Source: Paracoccaceae bacterium
GTDB lineage: Bacteria; Pseudomonadota; Alphaproteobacteria; Rhodobacterales; Rhodobacteraceae
Assembly (NCBI GenBank): GCA_021775315.1
Contig: JAJFIC010000068.1
Coordinates: 29,720-93,719 of the forward strand
Length of the DNA: 64,000 bases
Direction of reading: 5' to 3'
Program-made: the position numbers and the translations under genes
Shown here: one piece after another, positions 19,368 through 27,653 of the stretch
Position numbering within the stretch: position 1 is the first letter of the stretch
How the letters are laid out: every line of letters starts with the position of its first letter
Notes under the pieces: model-generated
Seen by the model: the letters and a program-made list of their open reading frames with translations, nothing else
What the model was told of the DNA's origin: nothing
Databases searched by the model: none

Positions 19368-19499
19368 ATGGTACTTCTGACTCCGGTTGCCGCCTTGCGT
19401 GATCTGCACGACGCGGGCCTTGCACCCGGAAATGTGAAGGCCCGGCTGGGTATCTGCGCTAGCGAACTATCGTCGTTAGGGTTTCAAAATCGCATTTGA
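19368..19499 (+). CDS. Possible small protein, 43 residues
   Basis: ATG at 19368 opens a 43-codon frame (VAALRDLHDAGLAPGNVKAR, then LGICASELSSLGFQ) that looks like a helical, HTH-sized peptide rather than random translation. It ends nine bases before a perfect 12-bp dyad, as a small transcribed gene would before a terminator. No clear ribosome site is seen, so this stays tentative. Confidence 0.35.
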   Translation: MVLLTPVAALRDLHDAGLAPGNVKARLGICASELSSLGFQNRI

Positions 19500-19508
19500 C
19501 AGGGCCTT

Positions 19509-19537
19509 GATTCGGAACAAACCCGTTGTTCCGAATC
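19509..19537. repeat. Perfect 12-bp inverted repeat upstream of the autoinducer synthase
   Basis: GATTCGGAACAA (19509-19520) and TTGTTCCGAATC (19526-19537) are exact reverse complements separated by ACCCG. The dyad is about 225 bases upstream of the LuxI-type gene. It lacks a T-run, so it may be a regulator site rather than an intrinsic terminator. Confidence 0.6.
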
Positions 19538-19659
19538 GGAATACAGCATTTCCAGCCAATTGTGGCAAAGTGACTTGTGGCTGTTTTTCGCCATTCAACA
19601 AGATGTTGGGCCGGTGTCTAAGGGTGAATTTTCCCGACCTTCTGGTTGTCCTAATATTC

Positions 19660-19725
19660 GCCACAATTCCGCCTTATTTGGCCTAATTGTTGACTTTTTT
19701 CTAGCAATTGAGGCGGAAATGTGGC
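19660..19725. promoter_or_regulatory. Interrupted inverted repeat in the autoinducer synthase promoter region
   Basis: GCCACAATTCCGCC (19660-19673) and GGCGGAAATGTGGC (19712-19725) are complementary at 13 of 14 positions with a 38-base AT-rich spacer; the second arm lies about 37 bases before the start codon. AATTGTGGC, an inverted partial copy, also occurs near 19557. The layout fits looping or cooperative regulator binding across the promoter. Confidence 0.45.
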
Positions 19726-19761
19726 CAACGTTAACAAAATAATAACAACCTGAGGCAGTAA

Positions 19762-20550
19762 TTGGCAATGGAAACCTTGTATAAGCAGGGGCTGGATGGG
19801 CGTGTGAACGCGCCTTCCAAACCCTCACACAAAGCGAAAGATGTGGTTCCGACCGCGCCCTCTTCGGGCCGCGAGTCGCGGCGAAAATCTGTGGACAACA
19901 CCAAGACAGCTTCGGCGGCTGCACGGGCCGGGCGGTTTTTGCCCAAAAAACCCGCGAGCACCATTTTAACGACGTCGCTGTCTTTTGAGAACATGCACCT
20001 GCACGGTGATCTGTTCGTAAAGCTGCTGAAAGCCCGCCGTCAGTCCTTTATCGTGCAGAACCACTGGGAACTGCCCGAAGCTGACGGGATGGAGTTTGAT
20101 CAATACGACACGCCGGCCAGTCGCTGGATTGCGGTGCACCAATACGGCGAGGTGCTGGCCGGCATAAGGCTGACGCCGACAACGGCGCATTGTGGCATGT
20201 ATACCTACATGATCCGCGACGCGCAGCGTGGAATGCTCGATTCTATTCCCACCGATCTGCTGTATTTCGAGGCGCCGGTTTCGCCGCATATCTGGGAATC
20301 CTCGCGGGTGTTTGTCGCCAAAGACGTGCCCGCCAAAATCCGCATGCGCGTTCAGGCCAATTTGATGAGCGAGATGATCCGCACCGCCCATAACCTTGGG
20401 GCATCGGAAATTCTGGGGCTTGTGCCCGCTGTCTGGTCGCGCTGGATCGCACGGCTGGATTTGAACGCCGAACCGGCCGGTCCGGTGATGGAGATTGAAG
20501 GCACAAAAACCCAGGTCGCTAAGATGAGCCTGAAACCAGACTTTCACTGA
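19762..20550 (+). CDS. LuxI-type acyl-homoserine-lactone synthase with N-terminal extension
   Basis: All core LuxI residues are in order with family spacing: Arg92 and Phe96 (ARRQSFIVQNHW), Trp102, Glu111-Asp113-Asp116 (EFDQYD), Arg136 (AGIRLTPT), Glu179 and Arg182 (WESSRVFV). The enzyme should make an N-acyl-homoserine lactone from S-adenosylmethionine and an acyl carrier. The product is 262 residues against about 200 usual, because about 70 Ala/Lys/Arg/Ser-rich residues precede the fold. TTG at 19762 has GAGG six bases upstream; ATG at 19768 is the alternative. It sits between two paralogous response regulators and convergent with a kinase operon. No luxR is in the window. Confidence 0.88.
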   Translation: MAMETLYKQGLDGRVNAPSKPSHKAKDVVPTAPSSGRESRRKSVDNTKTASAAARAGRFLPKKPASTILTTSLSFENMHLHGDLFVKLLKARRQSFIVQNHWELPEADGMEFDQYDTPASRWIAVHQYGEVLAGIRLTPTTAHCGMYTYMIRDAQRGMLDSIPTDLLYFEAPVSPHIWESSRVFVAKDVPAKIRMRVQANLMSEMIRTAHNLGASEILGLVPAVWSRWIARLDLNAEPAGPVMEIEGTKTQVAKMSLKPDFH

Positions 20551-20636
20551 CCGCCCCGGCGCATTCGTGCCGGACTGCCGCAATTGGCAAATTGCAGATC
20601 AAAGACACGCGGGCAGGGGTATGAACCTGGCAGCCC

Positions 20637-21584
20637 TCAGTTCATGGAAACGCGGATTTCTTCTTTTTGGTTGAGACTGGCAAGCGCCTGCTCCAGAACC
20701 TTCAAATTCCCTGCACCAGCAAACACGCCGGGATTGGTGATGTCACCTTGCAACATGAACACCTCTAACGGCTCACCCGAGCCGTAAACCAGCCCCATAT
20801 CAAAAAGCGTCGACTCGACCAGATATTGCAAATCACTTGGCATCTGATCCTTCAGCCGGTTGAAAACGCAATAAAACACGCCACTGCCGCCATAGGAAAA
20901 GAAACTCTCGCCCTTCGGAATATTATCAGAAATCGCCTCGGCAATATCGGTGATGGCAAAGATGAATTCCTGCACCGAACATTTGGCAAAAATCTCGTCT
21001 ACATTTTCGACCTTCATGGCCAGAACGCTGGACGTGTAATAACTGGTTCCGGTCATCAGGTGGATATAGTTCTGAAACGCGTTGAACTCCAGAAAGCTTG
21101 GAATATCAATCAGGTTCATTGGCCGATCCAGCCGGATCTCAGGCTCTGACGTCAACTGTTCGGTCAGGGCATCCAGCGACCGCGCGGCCTCGATTGTGAC
21201 TTCGGTTTCGGCACTCAGGCGTTCGGCCATGCCAAGGCGTGATTGCAGTTCCAGAATATCAAACGGCTTGGAAATATAGTCGGTCGCCCCGGCAGAAAAC
21301 GCCCGGTCGACATATTTGCGTTCGGACATCGCCGTCAGCATCAGGATCGGCGTCTGGCGATACCCGGTTTGTTGGCGCACATGCTCACATAACTGAATAC
21401 CGTCCATCCGAGGCATCTGAATATCAAACAACATGCAATCAAACGGCACCGCCTCGTGGGCGATGATTTCCATCGCTTCCGGGGCGTTGGTCGCCGTCGT
21501 AAGCTCGGTATAACCGATCGCTGTCAGGGTTGCTGAAAGCAGCTCAAGGATGAATTCGTCGTCGTCAACCGCCAGGATTTTCAT
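20637..21584 (-). CDS. Response regulator with degenerate GGDEF-like C-terminal domain
   Basis: The 315-residue protein has a receiver domain (VDDDE at 6-10, Asp54 in MLFDIQMPRMDG, Lys106 in SKPFD) and a C-terminal domain from about residue 155. That domain's layout resembles a diguanylate cyclase, with the signature loop reading FFSYGGSGVFYCV (229-240) where active enzymes have GGDEF, so catalysis is unlikely. It may bind nucleotide or a partner instead. It lies 100 bases downstream of the histidine kinase in the same direction and is its likely phosphorylation target. The GGDEF relation is by eye. Confidence 0.85.
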   Translation of the reverse strand: MKILAVDDDEFILELLSATLTAIGYTELTTATNAPEAMEIIAHEAVPFDCMLFDIQMPRMDGIQLCEHVRQQTGYRQTPILMLTAMSERKYVDRAFSAGATDYISKPFDILELQSRLGMAERLSAETEVTIEAARSLDALTEQLTSEPEIRLDRPMNLIDIPSFLEFNAFQNYIHLMTGTSYYTSSVLAMKVENVDEIFAKCSVQEFIFAITDIAEAISDNIPKGESFFSYGGSGVFYCVFNRLKDQMPSDLQYLVESTLFDMGLVYGSGEPLEVFMLQGDITNPGVFAGAGNLKVLEQALASLNQKEEIRVSMN

Positions 21585-21684
21585 GGTGATTTCCTCATTA
21601 TGCGTTTTACGAATTTTTTCGTAAAACCAAGGTCTTGAATGGGTTCCCGCCCAGCCCGTGTGCTATTTAGTGTATGCCCGTCCC

Positions 21685-23076
21685 TCATGCGCCCACCGCC
21701 GGAATTGGTAAGCCTTGTCCGCCTGTTGTCACAGGGGATGGTTGCGCTGTTTCCTCAGCAGGTTGATCGCAAAGATCAAGATCAATAAAGAACGTCGTGC
21801 CCTTGCCGATCTCGCTGGTGAAATCAATCGAACCATTATGCAGGTTCAGCAATTGTTTGGTGATGTTAAGGCCAAGTCCGGTGCCGCCATAAGACCGCCG
21901 GTCCGACGCATCAACCTGCGAGAATTTTTCAAACACAGTTTCATGCGCCCCTTCCGGAATGCCGATGCCTTCATCTTTGACAGAAATCCGCGCCCTTTCA
22001 CCGACCCGTTCAAGCGTAACTTCAACCACGTCGCTTTCGTCGGAAAACTTGATCGCGTTTGATAAAACATTGGCCATGATTTGCATCAGCCGCCCGAAAT
22101 CACCCGATACCTGAAAATCGCCCTCGGCAATCTTGGTGGTGACCGTCACGCTATGCCCACCGGCATACCCGTCAATCGCCTTTACGGAATCCTGAACCAT
22201 TGCCGCCAGATCGACCGGCACAGGATGGAAAACCATCGCCCCGGATTCGATCTTTTGCACGTCCAACAGTTCGTTAATCAGCTGATTAAGCCGCATCGAG
22301 TTTTTTGACGCAATGGCGAAAACAGGCGCCATCTTGTCAGGAATATCGCCCAAATGGCCACTATCAATCAGATCAATAGACCCCTTGATTGACGTAAGCG
22401 GTGTGCGCAATTCATGCGTCACCATCGCCAGAAACTGGGTTTTCGCTGTATTGGCGGCCATGGCTCGACCATGCTCGACGCGCAAAGTTTCCATTTGACT
22501 TAAGTTGCGCTGATAAAGTCGCAGGAAAATAACGGCACTTTCCACGATGATATAAAGAACAAAAACCACGGTCAGGAAATTCAGCCACAAACTGGATTGG
22601 AAAGGTGCCCTGGTGACCCAAATGTCATGTATCGGAATATAAAGCGTGACCGAGCCGTAAATGCCAAGCCTCAGCATAAGAACCCGCACCAGCTGGTGGT
22701 TGTTCATCGCCGCAAACAGCGCCGCCGCCAGTAAGAACAGCAACGGCGTGAAATGCGCCGATGGTCCCTCTTGGTCCGCGATGACCAGCGCAAAAAGGCT
22801 GACCGCACTCGCGCTAAAAACGGTGCTGATGGTCAATAAGTTCAGAAAATGCCTCGTGGTTGTGCGGCCATCGTCTTTCCAGCCAAGGATACGGCGCGAG
22901 ATGTAAAGATCGAACAATTCAGTCATCACGCAAACCGCGTAACAGAAAAACGCGATCTGAAAGCTGAAATAGTACCCCGTCAGCAGGGTCGCGCCAACGA
23001 ACATGAACTGACGATGCCAGAACAGCTTTTGGCCGCCCTCGACAAAATCTCTCATCTGTTTTTTCAGTCGGTTCAT
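21685..23076 (-). CDS. Membrane-bound sensor histidine kinase
   Basis: The 463-residue kinase has about six hydrophobic segments in residues 25-185 with no large extracytoplasmic loop, so it probably senses within the membrane. A short coiled region precedes the HisKA H-box (His221 in MVTHELRTPLTS), then the N-box (Asn340 in NVLSNAIKFSDE), G1 (DEGIGIP) and G2 (GGTGLGL). It is an intact HK. It should phosphorylate the response regulator 100 bases downstream and possibly its paralogue at 17971. A membrane-sensing kinase next to a LuxI synthase is compatible with signal perception, but that is inference. Confidence 0.92.
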   Translation of the reverse strand: MNRLKKQMRDFVEGGQKLFWHRQFMFVGATLLTGYYFSFQIAFFCYAVCVMTELFDLYISRRILGWKDDGRTTTRHFLNLLTISTVFSASAVSLFALVIADQEGPSAHFTPLLFLLAAALFAAMNNHQLVRVLMLRLGIYGSVTLYIPIHDIWVTRAPFQSSLWLNFLTVVFVLYIIVESAVIFLRLYQRNLSQMETLRVEHGRAMAANTAKTQFLAMVTHELRTPLTSIKGSIDLIDSGHLGDIPDKMAPVFAIASKNSMRLNQLINELLDVQKIESGAMVFHPVPVDLAAMVQDSVKAIDGYAGGHSVTVTTKIAEGDFQVSGDFGRLMQIMANVLSNAIKFSDESDVVEVTLERVGERARISVKDEGIGIPEGAHETVFEKFSQVDASDRRSYGGTGLGLNITKQLLNLHNGSIDFTSEIGKGTTFFIDLDLCDQPAEETAQPSPVTTGGQGLPIPAVGA

Positions 23077-23688
23077 ACTATACGACTCTCAGTTTCGTTG
23101 ACTCACAAGACACACATTAATTGGTAAATACGGCCATAATGAGAATTCGCAGTGCTTCTGGCTCGAATTTGGCGCTTGGCTTGATTGGTACCCACATTCC
23201 CTGTTTTTAGCGGTGCTGGCGTTCAGATTACGCGGTGAAAACAACACCAAAAAAGGAAAAACACTGGTTACAAATACAACCCTTACTTGAAACTATGGCG
23301 TTTTTTGGGCATTTTTCGCAATTTGTAGAGGATTTGTTAACTATTCCTAACACCAGCGGAGGATTGATGCGGAAACCGGAATTGAGAAGGCAAAACTGGC
23401 AAACAATCCAAGGTTTTTTGCCGCGTTAACCATCACAATCGAAACCGGGTTTTTGGCGTTATTCCGGCCACTGGATGCACCATCAAACATGCACGGCCCG
23501 AAATCAGTTGCCCTGCGCGGTTAAAAACCTGATCCTGAAACCTGATCCAAATCAAAGACGTGCGGCCCGGTTTGCCCGCTTAATGGGCCAGCGTTTCACA
23601 TAATCAGGCGCCCCGGCAGGTGCACACCGCACCCGCCATTTTGGCGTTCCAGCCAAGCGCGCGTCTGTTGTAATCAGGAAAGTGTACC
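23077..23688. other. 612-base intergenic region
   Basis: This gap between the divergent kinase and secreted-protein genes holds no convincing gene. A GTG-started frame at 23235-23429 (64 codons) has no ribosome site and unremarkable content. The AT-rich stretch 23100-23350 probably contains the kinase promoter. A ribosome site (AGGAAAG) for the next gene lies at its right end. I see no strong repeat or terminator. Confidence 0.5.
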
Positions 23689-24258
23689 ATGTTCAAATTC
23701 ATCCGCAGCCAAATATCCGCCCTTATCCTCGCGTCCCTGGCGTTTCCCGGCGTCGCCGTCGCCCAAGGCTGCATTCAGCGGATTGATGACGCGACCGGGA
23801 TCTATCGCGACGGCAGTTTTGCCCAGCAGGTGCGTTTCATCACCACCTATTTCAGCCAGATATCTGAACGTGACATCTACAATTCCAAGGGCGGCAGGCT
23901 GTCGACTTATCGCCAGATCCTGCAACAGGACCGCGCCAACGTTAACCGTTTTGGCCTGCGTGACTATGTTAACATGTCGGACGGCGAGACCGATGCAAAC
24001 GGCAATCTGGTTGAATGGAAAATGTGGGATGACACCGATGATTTTTTCACAACCCCCCAGCGGCGCGCCTTGCTGACCACCATGCCACTGATTTTCAACT
24101 GCAACGATCAGGGGCGGCCAGATGATCACGAAAACAGCGCGGACTTCCTGTTCTGGACCCGCGCAATGGCCAAAGGGCAGGTGCCCGGCACCCTGATGCT
24201 GATGGTCATTCCGCTGCCACAGGGCGGTTACGGGTTTCATTTTAGTTTTGTCGGTTAA
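23689..24258 (+). CDS. Secreted protein of unknown function
   Basis: The 189-residue product starts with a signal peptide (basic FKFIRSQ, hydrophobic ALILASLAFPGVAVA, cleavage after AQ at about residue 26), so it is exported. The mature part has two cysteines (in QGCIQRIDD and IFNCNDQ) that could form a disulfide. It is rich in aromatic and Asp residues and matches no family I recognise. An AGGAAAG ribosome site supports the start. It precedes the DUF3616 gene by 52 bases and may share its transcript. Confidence 0.75.
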   Translation: MFKFIRSQISALILASLAFPGVAVAQGCIQRIDDATGIYRDGSFAQQVRFITTYFSQISERDIYNSKGGRLSTYRQILQQDRANVNRFGLRDYVNMSDGETDANGNLVEWKMWDDTDDFFTTPQRRALLTTMPLIFNCNDQGRPDDHENSADFLFWTRAMAKGQVPGTLMLMVIPLPQGGYGFHFSFVG

Positions 24259-24310
24259 CGCAACCGGTGGCATGGTCAGGCCGCAGTAAGGTAAAGGGCG
24301 CAGCAGGCGA

Positions 24311-25339
24311 ATGAAGGCCAATTTCGGTAGAATAACTCGCCAATTTCGGCTTATTTCATGCCTGTGGATCATCGCGGTGGCCATTGCCCCGGTTGCGTGC
24401 GCCCAGCCAATTGAATGGCGCAGTTTCCCCCAAAGCAACGCCCAGCCGGGCGTTTTTGAACCCTCAGCAATACGCCAACTGCCTGATGGGCGGCTGTTCG
24501 TGGCGCAAGATGAGGTCCGCGCCGCCTTTGGCAGCTTCACCCTCAGCCATCAGGGTTTGGCGCAGCAATTCAGCCCAACCATCAAATCAAATGGCCAAGC
24601 CCTGCCGCGCCTTAACGATCTGGAGGGTCTCGCGCAGGCCCCAAACGGCACGCTTTACGCGATCACCTCTTTTTCCCGCACCAAAGCAGGCAAACGCCGC
24701 GCCGCCCGGCACCGGTTCGTGCAGGTCCAACTGACCGCAGGCGCAATCAGCGGCCTGACGGTCTATGGCGATCTGCTGGATGACATTCTTGCGGCCTATC
24801 CCGCACTGAAACAGGCCGAAAAATCGCCCTATGCCAAAGGCAGGCATGGCTTCAATATCGAAGGGCTAGGCTTTGATAAATCCGGCAAAACCCTGATGAT
24901 CGGCCTGCGCGGGCCAGTGCTGGGCAAAGACAGCCTGATCCTGCGACTGGAAAACCCAGCCGAGGTATTCAAAGGCCAGCCCCCCCGGTTTTCGCCCAAC
25001 CTGATCCGGCTTGACCTCAACAAAGGCGGCATTCGCGCACTCAGCTATATTCCGGCCTTGGACATGTATCTTTTGGTGGCGCAGAAGGCGAACAAAAAGG
25101 GCGCCTCAAACACTGCATCAAATCTGTGGATCTGGAGCGGTGAACCCAATGAGCCGCCCAAACAGGTGGACATTCCGGGCCTTGATCTGCGCAACGCCGA
25201 GGGTATCACTCAAATTCGTCACATGGACCGCGCCTATGTTTTCTTGGTAAGTGATGATGGTGACCGGACCAAAGCGCGGCCCGCCCATTACCTGATGTTA
25301 CCCGTTGAACGGGTGGCAGAAAATTTACCTAAACCGTGA
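24311..25339 (+). CDS. Exported DUF3616-like beta-propeller protein
   Basis: The 342-residue protein has an N-terminal signal sequence (CLWIIAVAIAPVACAQP). The mature part carries DUF3616-type text: RLNDLEGLAQAPNGTLYAIT, HGFNIEGLGFDKSGKTLMIG, RGPVLGKDSLIL and a final LVSDDGD. The repeated D/N-x-EG-L motifs are consistent with propeller blades. The family is periplasmic or extracellular and of unknown activity, sometimes compared with phytase-like or strictosidine-synthase-like propellers. It is followed at 35 bases by a DUF4956 membrane gene. Confidence 0.8.
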   Translation: MKANFGRITRQFRLISCLWIIAVAIAPVACAQPIEWRSFPQSNAQPGVFEPSAIRQLPDGRLFVAQDEVRAAFGSFTLSHQGLAQQFSPTIKSNGQALPRLNDLEGLAQAPNGTLYAITSFSRTKAGKRRAARHRFVQVQLTAGAISGLTVYGDLLDDILAAYPALKQAEKSPYAKGRHGFNIEGLGFDKSGKTLMIGLRGPVLGKDSLILRLENPAEVFKGQPPRFSPNLIRLDLNKGGIRALSYIPALDMYLLVAQKANKKGASNTASNLWIWSGEPNEPPKQVDIPGLDLRNAEGITQIRHMDRAYVFLVSDDGDRTKARPAHYLMLPVERVAENLPKP

Positions 25340-25373
25340 TACAGATGACAAAAGACGCATAAAGGGGAACAGG

Positions 25374-25943
25374 ATGAATATCGACTATCTAGACTTTTTG
25401 CGTGATCTACTGATTGACGTGGTGGCAACCTATGTCTTTGTTTTTCTGATATATTACCGCCGCCACGGCGACCGTGACATGGCGGTGACCCTTGGCCTGT
25501 TCAACGCATTCCTGTTTACCATCGTCATTGCGCTGACCCTGACGGAAATCAATATGGGCGCGGGGTTCGCCCTGTTTGCCGTTCTGTCGATCATCTCGCT
25601 GCGCAGCGTCAACATCGCCAAGATCGAGGTCGGGTATCTGTTCGGCGTCATCGCGCTGGCGTTGATCAACGGCATCTCGTTTCCCGACTACACCCTGCTG
25701 GCCCTTGCCAATCTGGTGATCGTTGGCAGCGCTTTCGTGCTCGACAGCCCTTGGTTGGTCCGCCCAACGCTCGAGGTTGATCTGACGCTCGATAACATCA
25801 CAGTTGCCGAGGTGATGGACAAGCCCGGCCTGACAACCCGCATCGCCACGCTTTACCAATTGCCGGTTCAGCACCTCAGAATTCAAAAATATAATCCTGA
25901 AAAAGCGACCCTGCGCGTCACCGCGCGCCTACGTCTTAAATAG
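25374..25943 (+). CDS. DUF4956 family integral membrane protein
   Basis: I choose ATG at 25374, preceded by an AAAGGGGAACAGG ribosome site; upstream in-frame codons overlap the previous gene. The 189-residue product has four to five hydrophobic helices in the first 120 residues (VATYVFVFLIYY, AFLFTIVIALTL, FALFAVLSIISL, GVIALALINGISF, LANLVIVGSAFVL) and a cytoplasmic tail of about 65 residues. The conserved FAVLSIISLRSV segment is typical of DUF4956. Members often accompany polyphosphate or CotH-like genes, but none is present here. Confidence 0.82.
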   Translation: MNIDYLDFLRDLLIDVVATYVFVFLIYYRRHGDRDMAVTLGLFNAFLFTIVIALTLTEINMGAGFALFAVLSIISLRSVNIAKIEVGYLFGVIALALINGISFPDYTLLALANLVIVGSAFVLDSPWLVRPTLEVDLTLDNITVAEVMDKPGLTTRIATLYQLPVQHLRIQKYNPEKATLRVTARLRLK

Positions 25944-25947
25944 GCGC

Positions 25948-26721
25948 TCAGGGTTGCGGGCGGCGAATGTTGCGCTCCATCAGACGTCGATACAAACCGG
26001 GCGACAGGCGGTTCACCAGCCACGCAAGCCTCGCCACGCGCCCAACCGGAATGAAGGGCTTGCCCTTAAAGACACCCTTCAGTATTGCCGCCGCCGCGTC
26101 CTTGGCTGACATATAATCCACCCCATCCGGGGCCGATCCGGGCCGCGCGATACCGCTATCATCTGAGTTGGCATTGCCAATATTGGTCGCCACAAAAGAC
26201 GGTGCCGCTATGGAAACCTGCACACCAAAAACCGCCTCTTCTGATCTGAGCGAGCCAAAGAAACCTTCAAGCGCGTGCTTGCTGGCTGCATAAGTGGTGC
26301 GGGAATAAAGAGGGCTGAACCCTGCGACGGACGAGATCGCCAGATGTACGCCGCCGCTTTGACGAAGATCGCCCAGAAACGCCCGCGCGGTTTCTACGGC
26401 TGCGAAATAATTGACCTCAAACACGCGGCGATGCGAAACCTCATCCCCTTGGGAAAACACCCCGATCTGGGTAACTCCGGCATTATAAATCACCATATCA
26501 ATCGACTTATGCCGCGCCCGGATCGCGTCAAAAACCTCGGCCCGCTCATCGCCATCCGTCAGATCACAGCCATAGGCCCTTTGCGCCGACGTCACAGGCA
26601 ACGCCAAAAGCTGCGGCCCCGGTAGATCGACCAGCACCGTGAACCAGCCCCGCCCTTGCAAGTCAGCCGCCAAAGCCTGCCCCAACCCGCCAGCGCCGCC
26701 TGTAATGATCGCCGTTTTCAT
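25948..26721 (-). CDS. Short-chain dehydrogenase/reductase
   Basis: Start at 26721 gives a clean Rossmann start (MKTAIITGGAGGLGQALA) and an ATGA four-base overlap with the epimerase stop; a start eight codons upstream is less likely. The 257-residue SDR has TGGAGGLG at 7-14, the NAGVT motif, catalytic Ser in AISSVAGF and YAASK. It is a classical NAD(P)-dependent oxidoreductase of unknown substrate. It is the last gene of an operon of four overlapping genes (FMO, BASS, epimerase, SDR). Confidence 0.9.
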   Translation of the reverse strand: MKTAIITGGAGGLGQALAADLQGRGWFTVLVDLPGPQLLALPVTSAQRAYGCDLTDGDERAEVFDAIRARHKSIDMVIYNAGVTQIGVFSQGDEVSHRRVFEVNYFAAVETARAFLGDLRQSGGVHLAISSVAGFSPLYSRTTYAASKHALEGFFGSLRSEEAVFGVQVSIAAPSFVATNIGNANSDDSGIARPGSAPDGVDYMSAKDAAAAILKGVFKGKPFIPVGRVARLAWLVNRLSPGLYRRLMERNIRRPQP

Positions 26722-27653
26722 CCCAGACCTGCCGCTTGTCGCCACAGATCAAACACCTCGCGGCTGGATTTTTGTGGGCTGTAGCCAAAAACCTGTTTCA
26801 GCGCCGCGTTGCTGAGAACCGGCCGGTACTGCAAAAACCTGACCTGCTCAGGCCCATAGCGCGTCAACCCCAGCGGGCGCGCCAATCCCAATGCCGCGCG
26901 CAATGCCCAAGCGGGCAAGCGCAACACCGGTTTGCCCATCAAACCCGCCAGATCGTCAACGCCAAGCCAGCCATCGCCCGCCACATTGAATATGCCTGCT
27001 GGCCCATCCGTCGCTGCGCGTTTCAGGATGGCCGCCAGATCACCGGTCCAGATAAACACAAACGGGCTGTCTGATCCGGTCACCGCCAGCAGCCGTTTTT
27101 TGTGAAACAGTGCCGTGATCTGATTGTCCAGACCCGCCCCCAGAACAGTACCAACCCGCAGCACCACCTGCTCAAGCTCGGGCGCAGCCTCGCGCGCGTC
27201 TGCCAGCATATGTTCAACCAGCGCCTTGTGATGCGCATAGGCGAATTCTGCATTGCCCCTGATCGCGTCGCTTTCCACCAACGGCACCGGATTATCCGCG
27301 TGATAGCCATAGGCCGCCCCGCTAGAGGTCACCACAAGCCGCGCCACCTTATGTTTGATGCAGGCCGCCAGAACGTTTTCGGTGCCGGTCACATCAACCG
27401 AATATTCAAATGCGCGGGTTGATCCCGGTCCGGGGGTGACGATCGACGCCAGATGCACCACCACATCGGGCCGCATCGCGCCGATCACCCGATCCGCATC
27501 TGCGCCGCGCACATCCAGATCGCAGTAGCGCATATTGCCAGGCAAATCCTTTGGCGGCGCAATATCCGTGGCCACCACGTCAAGACCGTCAAGCGCTGCC
27601 AGCAACGCGCGCCCAACCGCGCCGGACGCCCCTGTGATCAGAATACGGCTCAT
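26718..27653 (-). CDS. NAD-dependent epimerase/dehydratase family protein
   Basis: Start at 27653 forms an ATGA overlap with the stop of the transporter gene and opens directly on the nucleotide-binding strand (SRILITGASGAVGRALL). The 311-residue extended SDR has the GASGAVG loop, the region VVHLASIVTPG and a YAHHK catalytic motif in place of the usual YxxxK spacing, with Ser from VTSSGAAYG. A sugar-nucleotide epimerase or an alcohol dehydrogenase is possible. Translational coupling ties it to the FMO and transporter. Confidence 0.88.
   Translation of the reverse strand: MSRILITGASGAVGRALLAALDGLDVVATDIAPPKDLPGNMRYCDLDVRGADADRVIGAMRPDVVVHLASIVTPGPGSTRAFEYSVDVTGTENVLAACIKHKVARLVVTSSGAAYGYHADNPVPLVESDAIRGNAEFAYAHHKALVEHMLADAREAAPELEQVVLRVGTVLGAGLDNQITALFHKKRLLAVTGSDSPFVFIWTGDLAAILKRAATDGPAGIFNVAGDGWLGVDDLAGLMGKPVLRLPAWALRAALGLARPLGLTRYGPEQVRFLQYRPVLSNAALKQVFGYSPQKSSREVFDLWRQAAGLG

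Noticed and set aside
23235..23429. 64-codon GTG-started frame in the 612-base gap
   Set aside because: No ribosome site, no family, and located in an AT-rich promoter-like region.
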